Assembly: GCA_937870675.1 (NCBI GenBank)
Contig: CALMZN010000041.1
Coordinates: forward strand, 1-13,437
Direction: 5' to 3'
Length of the DNA stretch: 13,437 bases
DNA from: an uncultured bacterium
Lineage (GTDB): Bacteria; Patescibacteriota; Patescibacteriia; UBA1558; GWA2-36-10
A program made the translations under genes and the position numbers. Position 1 is the stretch's first letter; every line of letters starts with the position of its first letter. The notes beneath the pieces are model-generated. The model did not search any database, was not told the origin of the DNA, and saw only the letters and a list, made by a program, of their open reading frames with translations. Positions 1 to 7,175 of this stretch are shown one piece after another.

Positions 1-111
1 GGTTGTCAGGAATTTGAACATAAAATTAGGATTATCTTTCCAGAGTTAGTCGATGAAGATAGGTTTAGAGCAATGAAAGCGGCAATCACCATGCATTTGT
101 GTGGATTATGA
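1..111 (+). CDS. 3' end of an unrecognised gene (partial)
   Basis: The first reading frame is open from the window edge to a TGA at 109-111 and gives 36 residues, while the other two forward frames stop early. The tail contains 'IIFPELVDEDRF' and ends 'MHLCGL'. I do not recognise the family from so short a piece. It lies 22 nt upstream of the first glycosyltransferase and in the same orientation, so it may belong to the same transcript. It may also be unrelated, and the open frame could be chance. Confidence 0.45.
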   Translation, partial: GCQEFEHKIRIIFPELVDEDRFRAMKAAITMHLCGL

Positions 112-133
112 ACAATTAGGTAAGTATATTTTT

Positions 134-784
134 ATGAATGTTTTTGTAGTAATCCCCAGCTGGAATGAAGCCAAGAATATTGGCGCTGTTTTGCAGTCAC
201 TGAAAAAATATGATTATCAAATAGTAGTGGTGGATGACGGCTCAAGTGATCAAACTGCTCAGGTAGCTAGTGATTTTGGGGTCAAGGTGTTGCAACACGA
301 AATAAATCGCGGTCAAGGAGCGGCCTTATACACTGGCACTTTATATGCCCTGAAACAGGGAGCAGACATTATTGTACATTTTGATTCAGACGGGCAGTGT
401 TTGGCTGAAGAAATTTCTCAAGTGATCGCGCCGATAATTAGTAATCAGGCCGACATTGTTTTTGGCTCTAAGTTTTTGCAAAATAATAAAATTCCTTGGC
501 AAAAAAAATATTTTATTATTAAACCAGCTATTTGGCTTAATAATTTTTTAACCGGTTTGAAATTATCAGATGTTCACAATGGCTTTCGGGCTTTGAATAG
601 ATTGGCGGCGGAAAAAATTACCATCAAGCAGGATGCCATGGCTCACGCTAGCGAGATCGTAGCTCAGACAAAAAAAATGAAACTGCGCTACCAAGAAGTG
701 CCAGTGACTATTATTTATCATAAATTTGGTCAGGGTTTTGGTGGTGGCTTAAAAATATTAATTGATTGGTTTTTTAAAAAATAA
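134..784 (+). CDS. DPM1-like GT2 family glycosyltransferase
   Basis: This 216-residue protein matches the dolichyl-phosphate-mannose synthase-like branch of glycosyltransferase family 2. Such enzymes transfer a sugar from a nucleotide donor to a polyprenyl phosphate or a glycan on the cytoplasmic face of the membrane. The sequence opens with the Rossmann-like strand 'VVIPSWNEA' (residues 5-13), followed by 'VVDDGSSD' (32-39), which binds the nucleotide sugar. 'DSDGQ' (84-88) supplies the DxD metal site, and 'D147..HNGFRALN' is the acceptor-side motif typical of the family. There are no membrane helices, and the length is close to the 210-230 residues usual for soluble members. I chose ATG134 over the in-frame GTG at 101 because homologues begin just before the VVIP strand. 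The DUF2304 gene starts 2 nt after the stop, a pairing common in polysaccharide clusters. Donor and acceptor cannot be read from the sequence. Confidence 0.9.
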   Translation: MNVFVVIPSWNEAKNIGAVLQSLKKYDYQIVVVDDGSSDQTAQVASDFGVKVLQHEINRGQGAALYTGTLYALKQGADIIVHFDSDGQCLAEEISQVIAPIISNQADIVFGSKFLQNNKIPWQKKYFIIKPAIWLNNFLTGLKLSDVHNGFRALNRLAAEKITIKQDAMAHASEIVAQTKKMKLRYQEVPVTIIYHKFGQGFGGGLKILIDWFFKK

Positions 785-785
785 T

Positions 786-1127
786 ATGTTGATTTTACAA
801 ATTATTGTTTCAATTTTTGTGGCTAGCAATATTTGGCGGATTATCAGCCAGTTAAAATTCCAAAAGATTACAGTGTCTAGTTTTTTTTGGTGGCTGATAT
901 TGTGGCTAATAGTGCTATTAGTATTTTGGGCGCCTGATAGCACGGGCTACTTAGCGCAATTGTTAGGGATTACCCGCGGAGCTGATTTGATGATTTACGC
1001 TTCAGTTTTATTGATATTTTATTTGCTGTTCAAAATATTTATACGGCTAAACAAAATCGATGAAGCTATTACCAAAATAGTTAGACAAAGATCCTTGGAA
1101 GACAAAAACATTAATGAGCAAAAATAA
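786..1127 (+). CDS. DUF2304 family membrane protein
   Basis: This 113-residue membrane protein has three predicted helices at about residues 1-20, 31-49 and 66-86. A basic, amphipathic tail follows ('RLNKIDEAITKIVRQRSLE', 87-105). The central 'GITRGADLMIYASVLLIFYLLF' region has the G-x3-GAD-followed-by-helix pattern I associate with DUF2304. Members of this family are commonly found next to DPM1-like GT2 enzymes and are thought to act with them at the membrane, although no biochemical role is established. Translation very likely starts at ATG786, 2 nt after the preceding stop. An upstream in-frame ATG at 762 would force an overlap and add a polar stretch before the first helix. Its 3' end overlaps the next GT2 gene by 14 nt, which indicates translational coupling. 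Confidence 0.8.
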   Translation: MLILQIIVSIFVASNIWRIISQLKFQKITVSSFFWWLILWLIVLLVFWAPDSTGYLAQLLGITRGADLMIYASVLLIFYLLFKIFIRLNKIDEAITKIVRQRSLEDKNINEQK

Positions 1128-2163
1128 AGTAGTTTTAATTATTGCAAGCTACAATGGTCAAAAATATTGGCCGGATTTGTTGCCCGCTTTGGCTGAAGAG
1201 CATTATGTTGATTTTGACTTGGAGATTGTGGTGGTTGATAATAATTCTAGCGATAATAGCGCTGAATATGTTCAAAATAATTTTCCTAATTTTAAGTTAA
1301 TAAAATTATCAAAAAACGAAGGATTTGTCGGCGCCAACAACGCTGGCTATTTTTATGCTAAAGAAGTTGGCGCCAAATATATTTATTTGTTAAATCAAGA
1401 CACAGTCATCACCAAGAATTTTTTACAACCACTCTATGATTTTGCCCTCAATAATAAATTTGGTAGTTTACAGTCCAAAATTAATCTTTGGCCCGAAAAA
1501 GACAAGCTTAATACCTTGGGCAACCAGATCCATTTTTTGGGTTTTGGCTACGGCCTAAAAAGTGGACAACAGGATTTGCAACATTATAGCGTCAGAAAAA
1601 TTAATTACTGTTCGGGTGCTGGGGTTTTTATCAATATGTCGTCCTTAGATAAAATGGCTTATCTTTTTGATGATACGCTGTTTGCCTATTTGGAAGATCT
1701 GGATTTGGGCTGGTCTTTGCAACTTTTGGGCTATGACAATTATCTAGTGCCGGCTAGTCAAATATATCACAAATATGAATTTAGCCGGAGTATGCGCTCG
1801 GTACAGTGGTTTGAACGCAATCGCTTGTGGGTCATGCTCAAAAATTATCATGTTTTGACTTTGATATTAATTTTGCCAGCTTGGCTAGTGATGGAAATCG
1901 GTCAGCTGTGTTTTGCCTGGAAAAACCACTACTTAATAAAAAAAATTAATGGCTATGGTTTTATTTTTTCGTTTACCCAGTGGCAAAAATTGTTATACTA
2001 TAGGGGCTTGATCCAGAAGAATAGACAGCGTAGTGATAGGCAAGTAGTGCGCAATTTTTCTGGCAAAATTAGGTTCCAACCCTTAAATAGCTTAGCGTTG
2101 CAAATGGCCAACTTTTTCTTTAATATATACTGGAGTTTAATTAAGTTAATTATAATTTGGTAA
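1114..2163 (+). CDS. GT2 family glycosyltransferase (rhamnosyltransferase-like)
   Basis: This 349-residue enzyme has an N-terminal GT-A fold of the GT2 family. 'IIASYNGQKYW' (9-19) and 'VVVDNNSSDNSAEYV' (39-53) form the nucleotide-binding part, and 'NEGFVGANNAGY' (68-79) follows. 'LLNQDTVI' (92-99) occupies the position of the DxD motif, and 'YLEDLDLGWSLQLLGY' (192-207) carries the ED acceptor/catalytic-base motif. The pattern is that of the WcaE/rhamnosyltransferase-like group that extends O-antigen or exopolysaccharide chains. The C-terminal third (about 245-349) is rich in aromatic and hydrophobic residues and probably sits on or in the membrane; one helix at about 248-266 is likely. The start overlaps DUF2304 by 14 nt, and the stop TAA shares its last base with the ATG of the next gene. 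The transferred sugar cannot be predicted. Confidence 0.88.
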   Translation: MSKNKVVLIIASYNGQKYWPDLLPALAEEHYVDFDLEIVVVDNNSSDNSAEYVQNNFPNFKLIKLSKNEGFVGANNAGYFYAKEVGAKYIYLLNQDTVITKNFLQPLYDFALNNKFGSLQSKINLWPEKDKLNTLGNQIHFLGFGYGLKSGQQDLQHYSVRKINYCSGAGVFINMSSLDKMAYLFDDTLFAYLEDLDLGWSLQLLGYDNYLVPASQIYHKYEFSRSMRSVQWFERNRLWVMLKNYHVLTLILILPAWLVMEIGQLCFAWKNHYLIKKINGYGFIFSFTQWQKLLYYRGLIQKNRQRSDRQVVRNFSGKIRFQPLNSLALQMANFFFNIYWSLIKLIIIW

Positions 2164-3305
2164 TGAAAATTGCGGTTGTTTGTTCAACTTTTCCGCCATA
2201 CAGAGCAGGCATGGGCAATGTCGCTTATTATAATGCTTGGTATTTGGCTACTCAAGGCCATCAAGTGACAGTGTTCACGCCATTTTATAAGCGCCTCAAA
2301 AATGTCAAAGACGAATATCCATTCAAAGTGGTGCGTTTGTATCCGTGGTTTAAATATGGTAATTCTGGATTTTTACCGCAGTTAATTTGGAGATTATGGA
2401 AGTTTGACATTATTCATTTGCATTACCCATTTTTTGGTGGCGCGGAAATTATATATTTTTTAGATAAAATAAAAGATATAAAATTAGTCATCACTTATCA
2501 CATGGATGTCGTGGGTACTGGCATTCTGTCTAGTTTTTTTCGCTGGCATACGGAGCATGTTTTACCGCGCATTATTGATCGGGCTGATAAGGTTTTGGTG
2601 ACATCTTGGGACTATGCCAAAAGTTCTGCTTTGAAAGATTGGATTGAGGCCGAGCCGGAAAAGTTTGTAGAATTACCGATTGGTGTCAATCACTTACTTT
2701 TCAAACCGCGTTTTAGAGACAAGGATCTGACGGAACGCTACGATCTTTATGACAAGCAGGTGGTTCTTTTTGTGGGAGCTTTAGATCGGCCACATTATTT
2801 CAAGGGAGTCAATATTTTGATTCAGGCAATTTTTAAAATAAATGACAGCGATGATTTTCGGGTTTTGATTGTTGGTGGTGGAGATATGCTGGACAGCTAC
2901 AAAAGTTTGGCTGATAATTTGGGCTTGAGCAAAAAAATTATTTTTGCAGGCCTAGTCGATGATCAAGAATTATTGAAGTATTATAGCTTGGCTGATATGT
3001 TGGTTTTTCCTTCTATTGACCGCTCAGAGGCCTTTGGTATTGTGGCTCTTGAAGCCATGGCTTGTGGCATACCAGTGATTGCTTCGGACTTGGCTGGCGT
3101 CCGGTCAGTAGTGGGCAAAAAAGAAACCGGCTTGTTGGTCAAACCGGGCAGTGTACAAAATCTGACTGACATGATCCATACTTTGTTGAAAAATTCCAAG
3201 CTAGCCAGGACTTATGGTCAAGCTGGTCGGCAAAAAGTTTTGGATAATTACACTTGGGAAATAGTAGGCAAAAAATTAAATGAAATTATAAATAATTTGA
3301 GTTAA
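2163..3305 (+). CDS. GT4 family glycosyltransferase
   Basis: This 380-residue GT-B enzyme of glycosyltransferase family 4 is a retaining transferase using an activated nucleotide sugar. The N-terminal acceptor domain begins 'MKIAVVCSTFPPYRAGMG' with the glycine-rich loop that binds the donor phosphates. The C-terminal donor domain has 'VLFVGALDRPHYFKGVNIL' (201-219), 'LIVGGGDM' (235-242), 'FAGLVDDQELLKYYSLAD' (261-278) and the EX7E motif E289-E297 in 'SEAFGIVALEAMACGIPVI'. The start is ATG2163 in a TAATG overlap with the previous stop; a TTG two codons upstream is a weaker choice. The family resembles PimB/WcaL-type mannosyl- or glucosyltransferases, but substrate cannot be assigned. It is followed by another TAATG junction to a second GT4 gene, so the pair is probably translated in series for consecutive sugar additions. 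Confidence 0.92.
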   Translation: MKIAVVCSTFPPYRAGMGNVAYYNAWYLATQGHQVTVFTPFYKRLKNVKDEYPFKVVRLYPWFKYGNSGFLPQLIWRLWKFDIIHLHYPFFGGAEIIYFLDKIKDIKLVITYHMDVVGTGILSSFFRWHTEHVLPRIIDRADKVLVTSWDYAKSSALKDWIEAEPEKFVELPIGVNHLLFKPRFRDKDLTERYDLYDKQVVLFVGALDRPHYFKGVNILIQAIFKINDSDDFRVLIVGGGDMLDSYKSLADNLGLSKKIIFAGLVDDQELLKYYSLADMLVFPSIDRSEAFGIVALEAMACGIPVIASDLAGVRSVVGKKETGLLVKPGSVQNLTDMIHTLLKNSKLARTYGQAGRQKVLDNYTWEIVGKKLNEIINNLS

Positions 3306-4531
3306 TGAAATTTGCGATTATTAGCAATCTATATCCGCCACTTATTCGCGGTGGAGCCGAGATAATAGCTGCCCAAGAAGCCAAGGGTTTGAAAAATGCT
3401 TGGCAGCATGTTTTTGTTGTCAGCTCCAAACCGCGGAGTATAAAAGTAAACGATCAAACTATTCGCGCGGATAATCATAATTTTTGGCTGGACGAAGAAG
3501 ATGGTGTGGCCGTTTATCGTTTTGTGCCGATCAATATTTATTATTATATCAATGATTTTTTGCACGCCGCTCCTTGGCGATTAATCTGGCATATTATTGA
3601 TACTTTTAATATTTTTTCTTATTGGCAAGTTAAGAAGATTTTAGTTCGAGAAAAACCCGATGTGGTTATTACTCACAATTTGATGGGCTTGGGCTTTTTG
3701 ATTCCTTTGTTGATACGCCGTTTGGGCATCAAGCATATTCACACAGTGCACGATGTGCAATTAGTCACTCCTTCAGGACTAATTATCAAAGGCCAAGAAA
3801 ATAATTGGCAGCACCGTTTTTTTCAGTATCTTGGCTACGCACGGCTCATGAAAAAATTATTTGCTTCACCAGATTTTGTTGTGTCACCTTCACAATATTT
3901 GTTGGATTTTTATACTAAGCGTGGTTTTTTCCCGCAGTCCCAAAAAAAAATTATCTACAACCCAGCCGATGAAGCGCCAAGCATCAAAAAAATAGTTAGT
4001 GAAAAGTTGGAATTAGTTTATTTGGGTCAGATACACACGGCCAAGGGCGTGGTGCAATTGATAAAATTATTTAGTCAGTTGCCACTCCAGCATGCGCGTT
4101 TGCATATCATTGGCGGTGGGCCTGATATCAAAAAGGCCAAAGAGGCCGCCAACAATGATCAGCGAATTGTTTTTCATGGCTGGCTCAATCACGCCAAACT
4201 TTGGCCACTATTGGGTCGAATGGACGCCTTGGTTTTTCCTTCACTGTGTTATGAAAATTCTCCGACAGTAATTTATGAATCTTTGGCTTTGGGCTTGCCG
4301 GTAGTTTGCGCTGACATCGGCGGAGCAGGCGAGTTGATCAAAGAGGGTTATAATGGCTGGAAGTTTCCGGCTGGCGATGAAGTAGCTTTGCGAAAAATTA
4401 TTTCCCATCTTTATGCTCATCGTGATATTTTGTCAAAGTTAAAAGATAATTGTCAGGCCAGTGTGGCGGATTTTACTTTGACCAATTATTGTCAAAAAAT
4501 TATTGCTTTAGTCAATGAAGAAAAAAATTAA
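3305..4531 (+). CDS. GT4 family glycosyltransferase
   Basis: This 408-residue protein is a second GT-B fold, family 4 transferase. The N-terminus 'MKFAIISNLYPPLIRGGAE' contains the phosphate-binding glycine loop. 'IHTVHDVQLVTPSG' (145-158) is the usual acceptor-site strand, and 'ADFVVSPSQYLLDFY'-like text around residues 188-203 precedes the linker between domains. The donor domain shows 'VYLGQIHTAKGVVQLI' (238-253), 'LHIIGGGPD' (266-274), 'FHGWLNHAKLWPLL' (290-303) and the EX7E pair E317-E325 in 'YENSPTVIYESLALGLPVV'. It is only distantly similar to the preceding GT4 gene, so this is not a recent duplication. It starts in a TAATG overlap with the preceding gene and overlaps the following membrane-protein gene by 17 nt. 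Confidence 0.92.
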   Translation: MKFAIISNLYPPLIRGGAEIIAAQEAKGLKNAWQHVFVVSSKPRSIKVNDQTIRADNHNFWLDEEDGVAVYRFVPINIYYYINDFLHAAPWRLIWHIIDTFNIFSYWQVKKILVREKPDVVITHNLMGLGFLIPLLIRRLGIKHIHTVHDVQLVTPSGLIIKGQENNWQHRFFQYLGYARLMKKLFASPDFVVSPSQYLLDFYTKRGFFPQSQKKIIYNPADEAPSIKKIVSEKLELVYLGQIHTAKGVVQLIKLFSQLPLQHARLHIIGGGPDIKKAKEAANNDQRIVFHGWLNHAKLWPLLGRMDALVFPSLCYENSPTVIYESLALGLPVVCADIGGAGELIKEGYNGWKFPAGDEVALRKIISHLYAHRDILSKLKDNCQASVADFTLTNYCQKIIALVNEEKN

Positions 4532-6092
4532 TTACAAGTTAGCGGGCTTTATCATAACTCTTGGGGCTTTTATTTTTTACACTGGAATGATCTTGTTTTT
4601 GTGGTGGCCACAATGGCAGGAATCAAGGCACTTGGCTTTCAACTGGCCTGATGCCAACGCCAATTTTTGGGCGGTCTCCACAATTGTTGACAATTTTAGC
4701 ATTGGCGAGTTTGATTTGCTCAATATTCCGAGTAATAATTTGTTGCATACGCGCAGTCAAAATGTGATTGATGGCGTGACTTTGCCCATGACTTTTTTAC
4801 CGAGCTTATTTGTCTTGGCTCTTCCTGCTTGGTTTTTTGGCCAATTTGCCTCCATGCTCTTGGTGGCCTTACTTTCGGCTGGATTTTTGTATATTTTCCA
4901 TCTATTGGTTTTAAAATTATTTAAAGATGAAAAATTAGGCCTAATGAGCACGGTATTATTAGCTACTTTAGCGCCTTGGTTTTATTTTGCTAGTCAGCCA
5001 CTATTACCCAATATTATTGTGATATTTTTGGCCTCTTTAGCAATTTATTCTTTTTTGGAAAATAAGTTTTTGGCTGGCAGTTTATTTATGGCCTTGGCTA
5101 TTGTCTGTCGACCACCGGAAATAATCTGGTTGCTTCCGGTCTTATTTTTATTTTTTTATTTTTGGCGACCAAAAGTCGGAAAAATAAAATTAGCAGGCGG
5201 TTTTGTGATTTTCTTAGCCGTTATGATTTGGGCGCTGTATCTTAACAAGCAAGTTTTTGGTGGCTACCTGCTGACTGGTTATTCTGATTTTCAAAGCAAT
5301 AGCTTGCCCAGTGAAGTCAGCGCCAATAATGACAATATTATTTCTTGGCTATTTCCCTTTGGCTTAAACATAATGCTTGCTATAAAAAATTACATAAAAT
5401 ATTTTTGCTTGTTGATTTGGCCCTATAGTATTTTTATCCTCTTGGGCGCTTGGGCAATACTACGTGATAAAAATAAGAGGATAGAAAAAAAATATTTATT
5501 GACTTATATAATTACCAGTGTTTTGTTGGTTTTGTATTATGGTTCTTGGAATTTTGCTGATCCTTTGGTCAAAAATTTGAACACCATCAGTATTTCTTAT
5601 GTGCGTTATTTTTTGCCAATGTTCATAATGTCTGTTCCGCTGGTTTACTTTGGGATAAATTTTTTATTAAATAAAATAAAAAACAAAAATATTTTGAGTG
5701 TGCTTATTATCGGTATTTTAATTTTATTTTCTTTTTATCAAGTTTATTTTACAAAGAATGACGGCTGGTTGGCGCAGAGTCAATATGTGCGTGCTTATTA
5801 TCAAGAGTGGCAAATGATCAAAAAAATAGTTCCCGCCAAAGCAGTTATTATTTCTGAACGGAGCGACAAATATTTGTATCCTTACTATAGGGTGGTGGTA
5901 CCACAGGGTGATTTGCCCTTATGGCCAAGGATCAAAGCAATTTATGATAGTGTGGATATTTATTATTATTCCAGTAGTGATGTTGCGCAAATTATGGCTA
6001 CCAAAAAAATAATGGCTCAAAGCAATCTTGATTTATCTGAACATATTGTCATTAGTAATAATTTAAGTTTATATAAAGTATTAAGCAAATAA
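4515..6092 (+). CDS. Polytopic membrane protein, probable GT-C type glycosyltransferase
   Basis: This 525-residue protein has about eleven or twelve hydrophobic segments. They run from residues 8-31, through clusters at 89-135, 143-216, 226-244, 295-316, 327-342 and 362-386, to 392-412. A soluble C-terminal part of roughly 110 residues follows. The first extracytoplasmic loop carries 'NWPDANANFW' (43-52), with an acidic residue (D46) where GT-C enzymes place their catalytic Asp/Glu. 'YVRYFLPMF' (362-370) resembles the arginine-containing segment common in ArnT/PMT-like members. GT-C enzymes take a sugar from a polyprenyl-phosphate carrier and transfer it outside the membrane, which would suit the DPM1-like enzyme upstream as carrier charger. 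The assignment rests on topology and these short motifs, and a flippase or polymerase is less likely but possible. It overlaps the upstream GT4 by 17 nt and is followed after 2 nt by the HIT gene. Confidence 0.68.
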   Translation: MKKKINYKLAGFIITLGAFIFYTGMILFLWWPQWQESRHLAFNWPDANANFWAVSTIVDNFSIGEFDLLNIPSNNLLHTRSQNVIDGVTLPMTFLPSLFVLALPAWFFGQFASMLLVALLSAGFLYIFHLLVLKLFKDEKLGLMSTVLLATLAPWFYFASQPLLPNIIVIFLASLAIYSFLENKFLAGSLFMALAIVCRPPEIIWLLPVLFLFFYFWRPKVGKIKLAGGFVIFLAVMIWALYLNKQVFGGYLLTGYSDFQSNSLPSEVSANNDNIISWLFPFGLNIMLAIKNYIKYFCLLIWPYSIFILLGAWAILRDKNKRIEKKYLLTYIITSVLLVLYYGSWNFADPLVKNLNTISISYVRYFLPMFIMSVPLVYFGINFLLNKIKNKNILSVLIIGILILFSFYQVYFTKNDGWLAQSQYVRAYYQEWQMIKKIVPAKAVIISERSDKYLYPYYRVVVPQGDLPLWPRIKAIYDSVDIYYYSSSDVAQIMATKKIMAQSNLDLSEHIVISNNLSLYKVLSK

Positions 6093-6094
6093 CT

Positions 6095-6502
6095 ATGGAT
6101 TGCATTTTTTGTAAAATTGTAAAAAAAGAAATTCCCGCCAGGATTATTTTTGAAAATGATAAATATTTGGCCTTTTTGGATATTACGCCCAACACCATTG
6201 GCCATACTTTGGTAATACCCAAAAAACACATTAATAATTTTGTCGAGCAGAGTAGTGATGAAGCGGCCAAGCATATCAAAGTAGTGCAGCAAATCGCTGG
6301 ACAGCTTCAAAATATTTTGAAGGCAGACGGTTTTAATGTCGCTATCAACAATGGTCAAGCCGCTGGGCAAATAATAAATCATGTGCATTGGCATATCATT
6401 CCTCGCTATAATAATGACGGTTTGTTGCATTTTGCTCATAGTGAAGAAGCTAAAAGTAAATTAGATGAAACATTAAAAAAAATAAATGGCCAAATTAAAT
6501 AA
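6095..6502 (+). CDS. HIT family protein (histidine triad nucleotide hydrolase, HinT-like)
   Basis: This 135-residue cytoplasmic protein is a complete histidine-triad domain. The N-terminus 'DCIFCKIVKKEIPA' (2-15) holds a CxxC pair (C3, C6). Together with H45 of 'PKKHINNF' and H96, the pair forms the zinc site of HinT-like members. 'LDITPNTIGHTLVIPKKH' (28-45) is the family signature, and the catalytic triad lies in 'HVHWHIIPR' (H96, H98, H100). HIT proteins hydrolyse nucleoside phosphoramidates, aminoacyl-AMP or dinucleoside polyphosphates; which one applies here cannot be read. It lies 2 nt after the membrane glycosyltransferase without an obvious ribosome-binding site and overlaps the NifU-domain gene by 17 nt. 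Linkage to the glycan block is probably only transcriptional. Confidence 0.95.
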   Translation: MDCIFCKIVKKEIPARIIFENDKYLAFLDITPNTIGHTLVIPKKHINNFVEQSSDEAAKHIKVVQQIAGQLQNILKADGFNVAINNGQAAGQIINHVHWHIIPRYNNDGLLHFAHSEEAKSKLDETLKKINGQIK

Positions 6503-6725
6503 TAAGCAAAAGCTTTTAGAGATAATAGAAAATATTCGAGTTTCTTTGGCTCAACACAATGGCGGTTTGCAGTTGGTGAAATATGACCAAAAAAAGGGGA
6601 TTGTCACTATTTCTTTGCAAGGGGCTTGCGCCCATTGCCAGCTTTCTGATATTACAGCCAAATTTTTGGTTGAACATGAGATCAGGACCAAACTCCCTAG
6701 TGTCAAGCAAATAAAAATAGTTTGA
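6486..6725 (+). CDS. Stand-alone NifU C-terminal domain protein (Fe-S scaffold-like)
   Basis: This 79-residue protein consists only of the NifU C-terminal (Nfu) domain. It has an N-terminal helix, 'LAQHNGGLQLVKYD' (21-34), and the beta strands leading to 'LQGACAHCQLSDIT' (44-57), whose C48-x-x-C51 pair can bridge a [4Fe-4S] cluster between two subunits. Family members carry and deliver assembled clusters to apoproteins. Some short versions have other thiol roles. No NifS, IscU or SUF gene is nearby, so cluster assembly must come from elsewhere or the protein acts differently. The ATG lies within the last codons of the HIT gene. It is the last gene before a weak hairpin and a new promoter, so it probably ends the upstream transcription unit. 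Confidence 0.9.
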   Translation: MAKLNNKQKLLEIIENIRVSLAQHNGGLQLVKYDQKKGIVTISLQGACAHCQLSDITAKFLVEHEIRTKLPSVKQIKIV

Positions 6726-6729
6726 ATTT

Positions 6730-6770
6730 GCTTTATTTTCCCTATTATATTCTAATAAAGCCATATTTTT
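6730..6770 (+). terminator. Weak AT-rich hairpin, candidate terminator after the NifU-domain gene
   Basis: GCTTTATT (6730-6737) pairs with AATAAAGC (6754-6761) across a 16-nt loop, and a short T-run lies at 6766-6770. The stem has few G:C pairs and the T-run is offset by four bases, so efficiency is doubtful. Its position between the NifU stop and a good promoter supports a boundary role. Confidence 0.4.
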
Positions 6771-6796
6771 ACAATAATTGTTAATTCTGGTAAAAT
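6768..6796 (+). promoter_or_regulatory. Sigma70-type promoter for the mraY unit, predicted leaderless
   Basis: The -35 box TTTACA (6768-6773) is one base off TTGACA, and the -10 box TAAAAT (6791-6796) is one base off TATAAT. They are separated by exactly 17 bp. Transcription should start about seven bases after the -10, near 6803, and the next ATG is at 6804. No Shine-Dalgarno sequence lies before that ATG, which fits a leaderless message. The -35 box falls in the T-run after the hairpin, so the two elements overlap slightly. Confidence 0.65.
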
Positions 6797-6803
6797 AAGC
6801 AGT

Positions 6804-7175
6804 ATGTTTCGATTGCTGTGGATGAAAATCAAGGTTATTTATAAGGATCGCTGGTCATTTTGGCTGACCAATGTTTCTATTTTGTTTGTCGTGTTGTTAT
6901 GGGTTTTGTATTTTACTACCAAAATTGCCTTTAGTCCCATAGCTTCTTTGCACTACAATATTTATTCAGGTATTGACTTATTAGGCGATTGGCGCTGGCT
7001 GGTTTATTTGCCGGCTATTATGCCGATATTAAGCATTATTAATTTTATTATTGCCGCCCTTATTTTTACCAAAAGGCCGGTTTTTAGTCATTTAATTTTG
7101 ACTTATATTTTGTGTTCCAACCTTATGTTTTTTACTTACTTTTTTTATATCTTAAAATACAACCTCAATGCCTGA
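6804..7175 (+). CDS. Small three-helix membrane protein of unknown function
   Basis: This 123-residue integral membrane protein has predicted helices at about 20-38, 65-88 and 95-118, preceded by a basic cytoplasmic N-terminus ('MKIKVIYKDRW', 7-17). The loop between helices 1 and 2 contains 'LHYNIYSGIDLLGDWRW' (49-65), the most distinctive and probably most constrained part of the protein. I do not recognise a named family; from memory similar hypothetical proteins occur in Parcubacteria genomes, which I cannot verify here. It is the first gene of the promoter-led unit and overlaps mraY by 8 nt, so its level is tied to MraY. A role in lipid-intermediate or envelope metabolism is inferred from position only. 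The start ATG6804 has no ribosome-binding site but sits at the predicted transcription start. Confidence 0.8.
   Translation: MFRLLWMKIKVIYKDRWSFWLTNVSILFVVLLWVLYFTTKIAFSPIASLHYNIYSGIDLLGDWRWLVYLPAIMPILSIINFIIAALIFTKRPVFSHLILTYILCSNLMFFTYFFYILKYNLNA

Noticed and set aside
101..133. GTG start extending the first glycosyltransferase by 11 residues
   Set aside because: The added residues precede the conserved N-terminal strand and have no family counterpart; ATG134 is better.
6017..6439. 140-codon minus-strand open frame
   Set aside because: It lies antisense to the well-supported HIT gene and the end of the membrane glycosyltransferase, and shows no domain.
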